Below are positions 1 through 11,618 of a DNA stretch of 64,000 nucleotides, piece by piece (position 1 is the first letter of the stretch; each line of letters begins with the position of its first letter). The stretch spans positions 178,674,501-178,738,500 of the forward strand of contig CM065809.1 of NCBI GenBank assembly GCA_033398695.1, read 5' to 3'. Below the pieces are notes generated by a model. It searched no databases and was not told the origin of the DNA. It was given only the letters and a program-made list of their open reading frames with translations. A program made the position numbers and the translations under genes. The DNA comes from Orobanche coerulescens (Eukaryota; Streptophyta; Magnoliopsida; Lamiales; Orobanchaceae).

Positions 1-668
1 TCTAACATGTCGGTCCCAGGCAGAAAAGTGCTAACAAGCCACGGTCGCGAAGTCGATTAATCCTACGGCGCCCCGTGCAAGGCCTCCTACAGGCTGAGAT
101 CGTACGCCCCATCGCTACATTGCGAGGCAAAACCTAGCCTACAGAGGACCTTCACAATTAAGTGAGTCACGAGAACGTAACCATCCGACGGAATGTCGCT
201 CGCGCACAAGACATGGTCTCGGAGGTCGGTTCCATCGAACTCCGCGACTGTGCACGGTTCCTCTAGGCCAAGATGGTCGGCCTTCTTCGAGGAATCTGCA
301 AAATTGAAGATCGCTCGGTAAACGATTTATTTTCGTTCCCTCACTTTCACTAAGTAAACAAAAACAAGGGGGAGAGCGCGATATACGTACGACGATCGGC
401 TTTGTTCAGACATATACTCAACGATCGACTTCGTTTTGAAAGATATCAGTATGAGTTTAAGTACATCAATTCATTTGGAGCTGCACGCACGACGATCGCT
501 CCTCAAACACTTGTATAAAGTCATGCAAGAGATTCAGAAAGACGATCATACAAGCAAGAAATCAGAAAAGGAAATATTTATTTCATTTCAGTTGAAATAC
601 AAATACAGTCACCCGAGGGCAAAATACAACAAAAGCTGTAAAATTACAAGCAAAAAGAGCAGGCCAGC
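1..668 (+). other. Tat internal region without recognisable gene
   Basis: This 668-bp stretch lies downstream of the stop codon of the antisense gene. It is unique-looking sequence with several GATCG/CGATC motifs (for example around 393, 422 and 494) like those in the 3' LTR. The short reading frames here have no family resemblance. It may hold the 3' untranslated part of the antisense transcript and, further left, the end of the sense pol region outside the window. Confidence 0.4.
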
Positions 669-3270
669 TCAGGGTGTCCCTGCTGAGCCACCGCCCCCGG
701 CCGCTGGATCGTCGCTCGCTCTCTCGCCAGCAGCAGGCTCTGAACCCCCATCCTCTAGGGCACCCGGATGGACAAGGTTTTCCGGCGACGGGTACCAACT
801 CAGGTCGATCCCATGATCCGCAGAGAGGTCGAGGATCGGCACAAAGAAGGCCGGCTGCAGTGGGTGCTCAAGCACGTAGGCCTTGAAGTTGTCAACCAAA
901 GGGCCGACCTCGAGCCCACCCTTCTTGGCAGCACGGATTGCGTCAGCATAAGCCATATAATAGGCAAATTCACTGACGTACTCCACGTTAAGGAAGGGGT
1001 CGGCCTCGGTCGCCTCCAGCTTTTCCCTCAGCTCCGCAACCGTCTAGTGTGCGCCCTGGAACTCGGCAACCTTGGCAGCCACCTCTCCCTTCGACGACAC
1101 CAGCTCTCCGGTCAACCGGTCAGCAACCGTCTTCAGCTCACCTGCTTTCTTCTGCGCGGCCGCGTGCGACTTGTGGGCCTCCCTCATCTGGTCCCGCATC
1201 CGGTCGGTCGCTGCCTCGCCTTGTTGGCCGCCTCCACGGAGCTCTTCTCCATGGCCACGAGCCTATCGACAAGCTCAGAATTTTGTTTCCGCGCAGTCTC
1301 GAGGTCCGCATGGAGACGAGCGGTGGAGGGCCGCCCCTCATAGTCCTTCACGGCCTAGGCAGCCATCGTCGCCGTCTGAAGGGCTAGAACCAAAGTCGCC
1401 TGCATCGCGTCGGCAGATCGCCGGCGTGCGATCGCGTCTAGATCGGTCGTCCAGGCCTTCGGCAGGGAGGCGGCAGCCCGGGAAACGTATGAAGGGACGT
1501 CGCAAGCCTCACGAGGAGCATTGCTCGAGAGAAAGTCCAACACCATCGGCGAGCAGTTAGGATCGGCGTGACGGACCCTACACCAAGAGCAAAAGAGTTA
1601 GCATATTTCCAACAAGGAAATGTCAACCCAAAATGCAGTCAAACTCACCTTGCGACCTTCTCCGGATCGCGGCCAAAGAACGGCCTCCCGCGAGGGGTCT
1701 CTACGCGAGCGATCGCCGTGGCCTCCCGAAAACTCAACGAAGGCGTAGACCTCTCCGCCATTAGAACCACAGAAAGTGGAGGCACGGCGACCGACGGTGC
1801 CATTGGGGGCGCATCAGCAGCAACAGAGGCCAAAGGCTCGTCCGTCCTCCACCTCTTGCGGTTGAGCCGGAGTTGTCCCTCCTCCCGAGGCTCATGTTCG
1901 TCGACGACCGGCTCCACGAGAGGTCTCACCTACAGAATAGGACGGATCGGCGCTGGGGGGACACGACTCGTCTTTTTCACCTGGCGCAAGCGACTCATGA
2001 TCCCGGGGTTCGACATGGCAACTTCTCTCTGTGGCTCGGAGTAGCGGAGGAAGTGGACCTCTGTGAAGGAAACAATCGGCAAAAATTTAGTTACTTTTCT
2101 CAACCTCAAGGCGATCGTCAAGCAAATGAGGATCGTAAAAATTTGTACCTGGGACCCTTAAGTGGCGGGGAAAATGAAACAACCGAGCGGCCAACCAGTG
2201 AGATTCGTTGTTGATCCGGCGAGCGTCGATATGACTGTTTGGAAGACTACGTATTCGCTCCCAAACGATCGCAAAATCAAAAGCTAGATCGCCCGCCGCC
2301 GGAATAAGGGTACCTGCAAAAAGAAAGACAAATTAGATCAGTTCAGAATATATCCAAACGAAGGGAGAGTCAAAACCCTTACTCGGATTCCTCTCCCGGA
2401 AGCCGGTGGGGATATCCAACTCGCCAGCGAGATTGTCATTCGCGGCCGACCTCCACGCTCTGCCGACCCAAAACCACTTGGTCAGATCGCCCCGGACCTT
2501 GTTCAGTACCCCAAGAATCACCTGGCCCGAGCGATCCTGAATGTGGTAATCGCCAACAGAACCCTTCTGAGCCTTCAGCTTGAAGAGATAGTTCATCTCC
2601 AGCGGCGAAGGAATACGGAACAGCCGTGACCGCCGAACAGAGTGAGGGTGCAGACGATCTGTAGCCAGGCGTTCGGCGTCAGTTGGAGCGGCGCCACATT
2701 CCAGGCGACCAGCAAATAAGACACGGCGAACGGCAGGGGGAACCGCAGTCCGGCCTCCATGATCGCTTCATTAACAGTGACCATACCCTCAGGAGGTTGG
2801 TCGACACGTTCATTCTTGGCGGGCACATAGAGGTTAACATCAGAAGGGATATGGAACCTCGCCCTCCAGCGGTCCAAGTCTTTCCCGGAACAGCGTCCGC
2901 CTTTCGGGTTCATGAGGATGGGCGATCGAGTATGCGCGAAAGTCGAACTTAGGGAGTGGGCCGGCCAATCTCTCTATGAGCTCGGCAAAGTCTGAAAAGA
3001 CTTTGCCGAATGCACTGTTTTGCTCCCAGTACGCTTTTATTGCCATCTCCTCTTCGGCAGCGAGCGCTTCCGCTCCGCCTCCGCCGACCTGGCCGCGTCA
3101 ACTTCGTTGAAAAGTTCTTCAATCTCCGCGGGTTCAATCCCGGCGCAGATAGCCTCGATGGCTGTCTCCACGTGGAACTCCACGGAGATTTCATCCCGGG
3201 CAGTCGAAGTCGCGGCGGCGGAAGAGCTACCCGCCTCATACACCTTTGATACTCCTCCGGACATCTTCAT
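669..3270 (-). pseudogene. Antisense additional ORF of a Tat element (putative gypsy-type transposon protein), four exons, degenerate
   Basis: On the minus strand this reads as a spliced gene whose exon phases join correctly. Exon 1 is 3270-2383, exon 2 2313-2149, exon 3 2060-1649 and exon 4 1577-669, with donors GTAAGG, GTACAA and GTGAGT and acceptors TTTTTGCAG, CCTTCACAG and TTGGTGTAG. Exon 1 carries the conserved block of the plant 'putative gypsy type transposon' family (PF04195-like): FHIPSDVNLYVP, GLRFPLPFAVSYLL, then QLTPNAW. Exon 4 is Glu/Lys/Ala-rich and probably coiled coil, then has EYVSEFAYYMAYADAIRAA and a Gly/Ala-rich tail. It is broken by frameshifts near 3068, 2900, 2635 and 1205, and by stops at 1930-1932 (which could instead be a donor TAG|GTGAGA), 1355-1357 and 1044-1046. 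The ATG at 3270 is the first in frame below an antisense TATA box. The biochemical role of this family is unknown. Confidence 0.75.
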
Positions 3271-3417
3271 AAGAAAGAAAGGAAAAAGAGAAGACTTTTG
3301 TTCTTACCTAAAAAGTCTAGTCGAAAGGCGCTCGGCAACTCAAAGCTTCAGGGAAATCCGGCGATGTTTCTTCTCAGGCAAAATGCGAATAAGGGTATAA
3401 ACCCAGAAAATCCTAGC

Positions 3418-3429
3418 CCCTTTTATAGG
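3418..3429 (-). promoter_or_regulatory. TATA box of the antisense gene
   Basis: Read on the minus strand this is CCTATAAAAGGG, a near-ideal plant TATA box about 150 bp upstream of the antisense ATG at 3270. It suggests the antisense ORF has its own promoter inside the element. Confidence 0.6.
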
Positions 3430-3799
3430 CGAGAGTGGGGTCTTCTGGGCAAATAACTAAAGTTCCAAGGGCCGAAGCGCAAAGGTCAGGAAAATCCGCA
3501 TTTAATGCTACCCTCGAATCCCGCGTGCGCGTCGTTTTGAGGGCACGCCAAAGGACAGTCTGACAAAACCGTCGGACTCCCCCAACAGGAGCTCGACACG
3601 TGCCCCGGTGACGTTTTAAGACCGCTTTCACTTCCCGCTCTTTTCTGCGATCGAGTAGGTCGTCTAAATTCAAAATCAGGGTCCGCTCGAGAAGACGATC
3701 GCCCGAGTATATCGTCCATAAAATGATAAGTCGCTCGTCTATATCAAGCGATCGCCTGTAGAACCACCTAACCCCACATCTTCAACATCGGAGCGAGCT

Positions 3800-3809
3800 G
3801 GGGGGAAAT
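3800..3809 (+). other. Polypurine tract of the Tat element
   Basis: A run of six G then AAAT sits directly in front of the LTR start TGTTGTGCGG. A plus-strand purine tract here shows the element is oriented plus, opposite to the antisense gene. Confidence 0.7.
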
Positions 3810-4400
3810 TGTTGTGCGGCGATTAATACGCCTCGACGACAATCGGTGCAAGGGCCGAGCGACCAAGTCAGCGTCATATGAACCAAGGCAGACTTGCCAA
3901 CAAAGGTTCCAAATCAAGATCAAGTACCAAGCGATCGGCATTCGGGGCGATCGTCTCTTGGCACCTAGCGATCGACTCTAGTGGCCGACCAAGGACGACC
4001 GACTTGTGCCATGCTTAAAGCCTACATCCGTCAAAGTCTACGAAGACCAAATTTCGGGATGAAGGCCCACGTGCAGATCCGCAAAAGGCGCCGCGGGTAA
4101 AGGCTTTTGACTCCAGCCCATCAGCAGCTGTCGGCGACAAGGACAACCTCACCTACCGACAGACCTACCGAAAGGTCCTAGGTGGGACCTCCCTAGACTG
4201 CGACATGAGGCACGCGTTGTCTTCTCATTGGTTCGCGCATCTGGATGCCAGCAGCAGCTGCGGACTTTAAGGAAACCGACCCACGTGCTGGAACGATCGC
4301 TCGATTAATTTAATACAGGAAAGGCGATCGCCCATTCGGGACAAAGACACCTCAACTACTTCCTCTCCTATAAATAGAAGACCTCCAACATTTGGAGAAG
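3810..4400 (+). repeat. Tat 3' LTR, proximal part (U3 and TATA)
   Basis: The LTR begins TGTTGTGCGG after the purine tract. U3 has repeated GCGATCG-type palindromes (around 3932, 3948, 3969, 4294 and 4324) and ends in a TATA box. It is cut at 4400 by the Athila insertion; the target site AGAAG is at 4396-4400. Confidence 0.75.
4369..4377 (+). promoter_or_regulatory. TATA box of the Tat LTR
   Basis: TATAAATAG lies 560 bp into the LTR, directly after the GATCG palindrome cluster. The Athila insertion 24 bp downstream would separate this promoter from the rest of the LTR. Confidence 0.6.
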
Positions 4401-4560
4401 TGTAAGGCGTATTTTTATACGCTTATTTATCATTATTTTGTATTATTTTGGCGAGTAAATTTGCATCAATGAGCTTTTAATGCCTTAATCTTGTATGTTT
4501 GTCAGGAGATTGGAGTCCGGAAGCTAAAACGAGGCAAAGCGGCGCGGCGAATTTTGGCGG

Positions 4561-4738
4561 TGGGCCGCGGCACAAGGCAAGTGGGCCGCGGCACGGGAAG
4601 GCAACCACGGGCACCGAGTAGAATGTACTCTGTGCCGCGGCCTGATCCCAGTGAGCCGCGGCCGGGCGTAACACCCAGCGCCCAGGTTTTAAATTACATG
4701 CCATGTGCCGCGGCACAGATTAAGTGAGCCGCGGCACA
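4561..4738 (+). repeat. CCGCGG palindrome cluster in Athila U3
   Basis: About six near-copies of GTGCCGCGGCAC or GGGCCGCGGCAC in under 180 bp, in both orientations of the flanking bases, just upstream of the TATA box at 4834. The 3' LTR holds the same cluster at 24235-24411, and a further array lies at 21833-22168. Confidence 0.85.
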
Positions 4739-4833
4739 CAAGGTGGCTTTGGTGTACTCCGCACAGATTTGGGCCGTTTTGAAGCCAGTTCTCGACCTAC
4801 TCACATGGACGCGATTTGGAGACTGTGCAGAGC

Positions 4834-4841
4834 TATAAATA
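4834..4841 (+). promoter_or_regulatory. TATA box of Athila 5' LTR
   Basis: TATAAATA, about 95 bp downstream of the palindrome cluster. It is conserved in the 3' LTR at 24506-24513. Confidence 0.65.
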
Positions 4842-5742
4842 AGGGTTTAAGATCCTAATTAATCATCTGGGGACAGGTTAGAATCTTAGAGGCTGGGGAA
4901 AAAGGAGGATCACAGAAGACTATCGCTGACGAGAGAAGCAGAAGAGATCAAGGGCAGAGGGCGGAAGCCAGAAGAACGGAGGAATCCGAGCTTTTCATCT
5001 GCGTTTGATTTTCATGCTTTTATCGATTAATTCTGTATTTTCATTAATTAGCATGTCAGGCTAAAACCTTTAATCTAGGATTTTGATGAAACCTTTGTTT
5101 TGACGGAATTGCTTGAGATTATCTATTTAATTCCCTTTTTGTTGAGTTTTCCCAATCGTGTTTAATGCTTTCAATTATCTGGCCAATAGTTGTATTGTTT
5201 TAATCATTCAATTCGAATCGGGAGAGGAGAGTTGGTGAGGAACTATTGGTGAGGACCGTTTTATTCTGTGAGATAGGAATATACTCATAGGAACTACGTG
5301 GCCTTTTGGAGATTTTATGCTTTTTGCCTATTGACGAATTAATTCACCTAGGGATAGAGTACGTTATTCGCCTTTAGAAAAGTCTATTGACCTCGGGAGA
5401 GGCGGTAGAGTATATTAGCAATCTTCGCCTTCAATAAATTGGGAAAATCATTAAATTCAGATAATCGAGAGTAAATTCGGATAAACCGAGGTGGATTCAG
5501 AATCCTAGACTTATTCATCATTTGATTCTCTTTCTTCACGCTATCGTTTTTACTGTTTAGTATTTTAATAATTCTTTTAGTAATTAATTGCAAACCCAAA
5601 GTTCGATTGTTCAAATAAAACTAGAATATATAAAAATCGGTAGTTAGTGATTCAGTCCTCGTGGGAACGATACTCACTCATCACTTTATTACTTGTATAC
5701 GATAACGTGCACTTGCGTTAAAGAAAAATCGCAATAAGTTTT

Positions 5743-5760
5743 TGGCGCCGTTGCCGGGGA
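5743..5760 (+). other. Athila primer binding site (tRNA-Asp type)
   Basis: TGGCGCCGTTGCCGGGGA lies 6 nt after the 5' LTR. This is the usual PBS of Athila-lineage elements, complementary to the 3' end of tRNA-Asp. Confidence 0.85.
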
Positions 5761-5987
5761 CTGAAATTTTGCTAATATCGATTTCAGTATTTCTATTCTT
5801 AGTTTGAACGTTTTTATTTACTTATTTTCGTGTATTTAATTTTATTTATTTGTTTGTTTTTTTTCTTTCAGGATCTTTCGCGTAGTGCATGAGAAAATTC
5901 GGTAACGAAGGTCTACTATCTTTGGATACCGAACTCGAGCGCACTCTTTGAAGGAACAATAAGGAGAAACGAGAGTTACAGACGACA

Positions 5988-7571
5988 GTGACCATGGCCG
6001 AAAATATCGTAATTCAAGGAGGAAATAATATTGTGCAGCAAGCTCAACCGGAAATGGCACTTCGAGATTATGCTATGCCGCAAATTAACGCAAACTTTTC
6101 GGGGATTCGGCGTCCCACCATTCAAGCCAACAATTTCGAAATCAAGCTTGCGATCATTCAGATGGTGCAGGCTAGCCAGTTTTGTGGATTGCCGAACGAT
6201 GACCCCAACGCACATATTGCTTCTTTTCTAGAGATTTGTGACACGTTCAAGAACAATGGTGTCATCGACGATGCTATCTGATTACAGCTTTTCCCTTTCT
6301 CTTTGAGGGATAAAGCGAAATTTTGGCTGAATTCCTTACCGCCGGGCTCGATCACGACATGGGCAGAGTTAGCGCAAGCCTTCCTTGCTAAATTCTTCCC
6401 ACCTTCTAAGATGGCGAGACTGAGAAACGAGATCACCACCTTTGGTCAGTATGACATGGAATCGCTTCACGAGGCGTGGGAGCGATACAAAGATTTGTTA
6501 CAGAGATGCCCACATCACGGCCTTCGGATCGCAGTTCGGACGTTCTACAATGGTTTGAGTGCTTCCACACGCACTCTCGTGGATGCAGCCGCCGGTGGAG
6601 CTTTGATGGGAAAGACGATGGCTGAAGCACACTCGTTGTTGGAAGCTATGGCCGCTAATGCCTATCAATGGCCATCCGAACGAATAACGCCGAAGCGAGT
6701 TATGGAAATTTCGAGTAATGACCCGATATCTACATTGTCAGCTCAAGTCGCCGCCTTAATGCAGCAGCTTCAAGCATTTTCGCATGCTCCTTCCCCCGTT
6801 ACCATTGAGTTGTGCAATTGGTGTAATGGATCCCATCCCAGCGCGGAGTGCCAAGTCGGAAACCCGTTCGAGCAGCCCCAAATTGAACAAGCCCAGTTTG
6901 TAGGAAACGGAAATCGACAAAATAATTCTTACCCCAGCACTTATAATCAAGGGTGGCGAAATCACCAAAAATTTTCGTGGAGGAACGGGCAAGCTTTAAA
7001 ACCTCCACAAGCTCAATTCGCGCAGCCCCCACAGCAGCCCCTTCAATCACCAAAGATATCATTGGAAGATGCTCTTGCTCAATTGGCGGCTAACACGAGC
7101 CAATTCATGACCCGCACCGAAACGACCCTCCAAAATCATTCTACCTCCATCCGAAACCTAGAAACACAAATGGGGCAGATTGCTAATCTATTGTCCTCTC
7201 GGTCTCAAGGTGCATTGCCCAGCGCAACCGAAATGAAACCCAAAGAAAACGTGCAAGCAATCGAATTACGAAGTGGAAAGGAGTTGAAAGGGCAGCCTAT
7301 CAATAACAAAGAGCAGCCGATCGAGCAAAGTGAGAAGGAAAAGGATGAGGCGCCCAAGCCAAAGGAAGTATCGACTACTCAGACCACTCCTCAAATCCCA
7401 TTCCCACAGCGTTTCCAAAAGCAAAAGCTAGATAAGCAATTTTCAAAGTTCCTCGACGTCTTCAAGAAATTGCACATAAACATTCCATTTGCCGACGCTG
7501 GAACAAATGCCGAGTTATGTAAAATTCATGAAAGAAGTCTTGTCAAACAAAAGAAAGCTCGAGGAATATGA
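5988..7571 (+). pseudogene. gag: Athila gag (broken)
   Basis: Structural capsid/nucleocapsid polyprotein that would form the virus-like particle. The frame opens at 5988 (M-T-M-A-E-N, with a second ATG at 5994). It runs in one frame, apart from a stop at 6279-6281, to about 7490, where a frameshift passes into the protease frame. The capsid core is recognisable (SLRDKAKFWLNSLPPGSI, then FLAKFFPPSKMARLRNEI, the 'retrotransposon gag' block). A knuckle of form C-x2-C-x3-H-x4-C (CNWCNGSHPSAEC) follows, as is usual in Athila, then Gln/Pro-rich and coiled-coil-like segments. The stop is a CGA-to-TGA type change in the widely conserved AI-R-L segment. Assignment is firm; function is lost. Confidence 0.9.
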
Positions 7572-9232
7572 GACGGTCGCATTAACAGAGGAGTGCAGTG
7601 CTATTTTACAAAAGAAGCTCCCACCTAAATTGAGAGATCCGGGAAGTTTTACCATCCCTTGCATCATTGAAAATTCGTCTTTTGAAAGAGCCCTATGCGA
7701 TCTCGGAGCCAGCATAAACCTTATGCCCCTTTCTATTTTTAAAAAGCTGGATATTGGGGAAGCCAAATCGACGATGGTCTCCTTACAATTGGCCGATAGG
7801 TCCATCAAATATCCGAGGGGAGTAATAGAGGACGTGTTAGTGAAGGTTGACAAATTTATCTTTCCAGTCGATTTTATTGTGCTCGACATGGAGGAAGATC
7901 AAGATATCCTAATTATCTTGGGAAGACCATTTTTGGCAACCGGCCGAACTTTGATCGATGTGGAAAAGGGGAAGCTGACTCTACGTGTTCAAGAGAAGCA
8001 AGTAACGTTCAATATCTTTCAATCCGTAAAATATCCGAGTGATGCTGAAAATTGTTTCCAAGTTGACGTCATTGACTCGTGCGTGAGTAGAACCTTTCGA
8101 GAGAATTATCCACCCGATCCATTGGAGTCCGTTTTGATTGGGGCTGTTTCCGAACTAAATGCAGAGCATGCAGCCTACGTACGCCACATGGATGCTTCCC
8201 CGCCAATTTTCATTCGACAACCATTCGAGGAGCTCGGAAGTTCACTAACTCGACCAGTCCCATCGATCGAAAAACCTCCAAAGTTGGAACTCAAGAAGCT
8301 GCCGCCTCATTTAAAATATGCATTTTTGGGGCCCGACGACTCCCTTCCAGTTATTCTTTTGGCCACTTTAGCGGGGGATCAAGAGGCGAAATTATTGAGA
8401 GTTTTGAGGGAGTACAAATCTGCTCTTGGATGGTCTATTGCGGATATTAAGGGGATCAGCCCGTCAATTTGCATGCACAAGATTTTGATGGAGGAAGATG
8501 ACAAACCATCCGTGGAGCATCAATGCCGGTTGAATCCAAACATGAAGGAGGTGGTAAAAGTCGAGGTTTTAAAACTCCTCGACGCAGGTATGATCTTTCC
8601 GATTTCTGATAGCAAGTGGGTAAGTCCGGTCCAAGTTGTGTCGAAGAAGGGTGGGATAACGGTTGTTCAAAATGATAATAATGAATTAATTCCCACTATG
8701 ATTGTCACGGGGTGGCGTATGTGCATAGATTATAGGAAATTAAATAAGGCCACTAGAAAAGATCATTTCTCCTTACCTTTTATTGATCAGATGTTAGATA
8801 GATTAGCCGGACACGATTTCTATTGCTTTCTCGATGGTTACTCGGGGTATAATCAGATTTATATAGCCCCCGAAGACCAAGAGAAAACGACGTTTACATG
8901 TCCTTACGGCATTTTCGCTTATAGGCGCATGCCTTTTGGATTATGTAATGCGCCGGCTACTTTTCAACGGTGTATGATGGCTATTTTTTCTGACATGGTA
9001 GAGCAGTGTATTGAGATTTTTATGGATGATTTTTCTGTTTTTGGAGATTCGTTTGACATTTGTTTGAAAAATTTGCAGAAAGTCTTGAGAAGATGCGAAG
9101 AGACAAATTTGGTCTTGAACTGGGAGAAGTGTCATTTTATGGTGCGGGAGGGCATAGTGCTTGGCCATCGAATATCCTCGCATGGAATTGAAGTTGACCG
9201 GGCAAAAATTGAAACAATTGAGAAGATGCCTC
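7489..9232 (+). pseudogene. pol: Athila protease and reverse transcriptase (cut by the Tekay insertion)
   Basis: Open frame for the aspartic protease and RT. The protease motif is CDLGAS with its aspartate at 7699-7701, then INLMPLSIF. RT begins around the ADIKGISPSIC segment, has WRMCIDYRKLNKAT and the catalytic FMDDF with the Asp pair at 9025-9030. The frame is open up to the target site, where the chromovirus LTR follows after ATIE-like sequence and adds a stop at once. The remainder of pol resumes at 19686 after 10.45 kb. RT active-site residues are intact, so the domain was probably functional until the insertion and the gag lesions. Confidence 0.93.
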
Positions 9233-9385
9233 TGTAATATCCGGATTTAGTATGGTGTATTTCATCTGTATTCAAACCCTGTATTATTCGGATTTGTGGT
9301 TTTGATTATTGGAGTATGATATTTCTTGCATTGATATCTTTGTACATAAGTATAACATCATGCAAAATTTCTCATGCAAACTCGT

Positions 9386-9613
9386 GATAGCGCACGCTAA
9401 GAATGTAGCTTAACGCGCGCTATCGGGCTACTACTAGCGCACGCTATGCATGTAGGAGTTGCGTGCGCTAAGAACTCAATTATTGAACTGGACGGCTAGC
9501 ACATGAGCCAGCCGGGACATGGGTCCGGATAAGATTCCCGCGGACGAACCTGGACAGTTTTGAAGTCAACTCTTATTAGCGCGCGCTAAGGAAAGCTTAG
9601 TAGCGTGCGCTAA
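9386..9613 (+). repeat. TAGCGCACGCTA palindrome cluster 1 (U3)
   Basis: Six near-copies of a 12-14 bp palindrome (TAGCGCACGCTA, TTAGCGCGCGCTAA, TAGCGTGCGCTA). The last copy ends about 20 bp before the TATA box. The cluster is duplicated in the 3' LTR at 17461-17690. Confidence 0.9.
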
Positions 9614-9633
9614 TCAGTTAAAATGCAGAATAT

Positions 9634-9640
9634 TATAAAT
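9634..9640 (+). promoter_or_regulatory. TATA box of Tekay LTR
   Basis: TATAAAT follows the palindrome cluster. It is the likely U3 core promoter; the matching site is in the 3' LTR near 17709. Confidence 0.55.
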
Positions 9641-10429
9641 GGGACAACAACCCGTTTTGGCTTACATTTCATTCGTCCATTCTTCATTCTTGAGAGGCCA
9701 GAGAGCTATAATAATCCTTCTACACACTTAGATCACTTCTTATTGGTCTTTGTATATTGGTTATCACTTGTGAGTGATCATTGAAGTGGAGTAGCATCTT
9801 GGAGTGGCATACAACCAACCGGAGTCGGATTCTACCTTACGGTTCAGTAATTTTCGTCATATTAAGGTATGTTCAACCTATCTCCAGACTTAGAGTTGGA
9901 TTCTAAAGAATTGGATGATCATGTTAACGAGATATTGATTTTCATTAGTGAATTATTCTAAGTACATCATGTTTGGAATATTGAGATGAATAAGCCTTAA
10001 GTACCTTGATTATGAACATCATGATTCGAATCTTATTACATTGAACCAGTAGAGGAAGCTTCTATCATTGGTAATCCGAATCTAGTAGATGACTTCATAA
10101 CAATCATGGACTTGACTTTAACATCATTATTGTTAGATGAATCTAAGGGATTGATCATGGAAGGATTTATCTAGTATAGATGGAATGTTAAACAACTACA
10201 GCATGATAATGTTGACGGATATAAAGGTGTTTATATCAACCGTTAAGCCTTTCGAATCGTCGTATGAAGATTTGTAGTCGAAATGGAATATGGTTTTATA
10301 ATGGTATACATATCCTTGAATCCGAAGTTGTTATTATGCGTAAGATCATTCATAATCGTATGAACATGATATTCATGGAGGTAACATGAATTATCACGGA
10401 AGATTTCATTGTTTTGATCATGATGAGAT

Positions 10430-10454
10430 CAGTTTACTGCCCAGCAGTAAACTG
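10430..10454 (+). other. Perfect 11-bp hairpin in the Tekay LTR
   Basis: CAGTTTACTGC, loop CCA, GCAGTAAACTG. It is retained unchanged in the 3' LTR at 18505-18529, directly before the second palindrome cluster. Confidence 0.75.
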
Positions 10455-10464
10455 CCATGCACAG

Positions 10465-10683
10465 ATAGCGCACGCTAAGCTATGAATATTAACGTGCGCT
10501 ATCGAGCACGAGTTAGCGTACGCTATGTTTGGTACGTAACGTACGCTAGACCATAAGACGAGTCAGTCGACTGATCAGTGAAGTACCGACCATGCATAGT
10601 TAGCGTACGCTAGGCTTTGTTGTTTGCGTGCGCTATCGAGCAGACTTAACGCACGCTACACAGAGTACTTAGCGTGCGCTAAG
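10465..10683 (+). repeat. TAGCGCACGCTA palindrome cluster 2
   Basis: Eight near-copies including TTAGCGTACGCTA and TTAGCGTGCGCTAA, plus the perfect 12-bp palindrome TCAGTCGACTGA at 10563-10574. The 3' LTR equivalent at 18540-18760 carries several single-base differences, some of which break individual copies (for example GGGTATGCTA near 18591). Confidence 0.85.
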
Positions 10684-10869
10684 CAGTTCAGGAAGATTAC
10701 GTTTTATGAACTTTTGGCCATAAATCGAATTGTTAAACATTCGTGCGACGTGAGATAAATCCTATATCATTTCTTTTGTTAAGGTTTGATCTTGTTACGT
10801 GATTGATTGAGGAGGAAGACCTTCGAGTGTTCGTTTTCGTGGAAGTATTGTTCTTGTCTTCAAATCGAG

Positions 10870-11282
10870 GCAAGTACCTTATTTGTTTTATGTATTGTTG
10901 TTATACATATTGTCGTGCATGTATGTCGTTATTGTATGTCCACCTCGTGTTGGTCCGACGGGATCATCGGGGGATCTATGCTAGCGTGCGCTGGATCATC
11001 AGACGGGTTTTTCCACCACGGGTTGGTCTGACGGGATCATCGTGGGTTCTAGGCAGTGAACGCTGGATCGTCGGAATTACCATGTGTATGTTATGATATC
11101 AAGTTGTGATTATCAATTGTGTATGTTATGCTTGAGTTTCTCGCAGGAGAAGACTCGTTTGACATTTTATCATTTACATTATTATTATTATTCTGCGTGT
11201 GACGTTGAATAATATGTTGTGGTACTTGTACTAGCATCGTTGTGCTAACCCCTTCGGGGGTGAACATTTTGTTTATGTTTAG
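10870..11282 (+). other. Putative GC-AG intron inside the Tekay LTR
   Basis: Donor AG|GCAAGTA at 10870; branch-point-like CTAAC at 11245-11249; a CCCC-TTCG-GGGG hairpin at 11249-11260; acceptor TTTAG ending at 11282, before GTTCCAGG. The 3' LTR copy spans 18945-19357 (413 nt in both). The same arrangement occurs in the other Tekay-type LTRs of this window. Splicing is inferred, not shown. Confidence 0.5.
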
Positions 11283-11618
11283 GTTCCAGGAGAGCGGGAA
11301 AACAACCACTGGAGCTGCATGACGACGAGGGTGCAGAGTGATGTTCCGGTCGGGTTTATTTGTCTGTTGTTTATGGGTTATTTCAATAAGTACTCGAGTA
11401 CGAAGTCATTTATGATGAATTTGAATTTGGTGATGTATTATTAAGTTCCTGTTGAACAGTTGTACTTTCAGTATTTGGTCAGAACTGTTGTATCTTAATT
11501 CCGATATTTCCATTCGTTAGTATTTCTTAATGTCTGTTCAATTCTTCAGCCTTGTAAATCCTTATGTAAAGGATTTACTACTGTAATATTCCCGAATATA
11601 TAGGGGTGTTACGAATAT

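Larger units (their letters stand above)
4401..5736 (+). repeat. Athila 5' LTR
   Basis: Begins TGTAAGGCG (the 3' copy begins TGTTAGGCG) and ends GCAATA (GCAACA in the 3' copy). Most of it is near-identical to 24079-25408. The clearest differences are a roughly 10-bp insertion near 4420 and changes inside the CCGCGG palindrome cluster at 4535-4740. Confidence 0.92.
9233..11612 (+). repeat. Tekay 5' LTR
   Basis: Begins TGTAATATCCGG and ends GGGGTGTTAC (one terminal A lost relative to the 3' copy). It contains two clusters of TAGCGCACGCTA-type palindromes (9386-9613 and 10465-10683), a TATA box at 9634-9640 and a putative intron at 10870-11282. Confidence 0.95.

Noticed and set aside
9386..10683. 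CRISPR-like appearance of regularly repeated short palindromes
   Set aside because: Spacing is irregular, the repeats are short and variable, the spacers are LTR sequence shared by both LTRs, and the context is a plant genome.
10803..11096. 97-codon frame repeated at 18878-19171
   Set aside because: It recurs only because both LTRs of one element contain it. It overlaps the putative LTR intron and has no domain resemblance.
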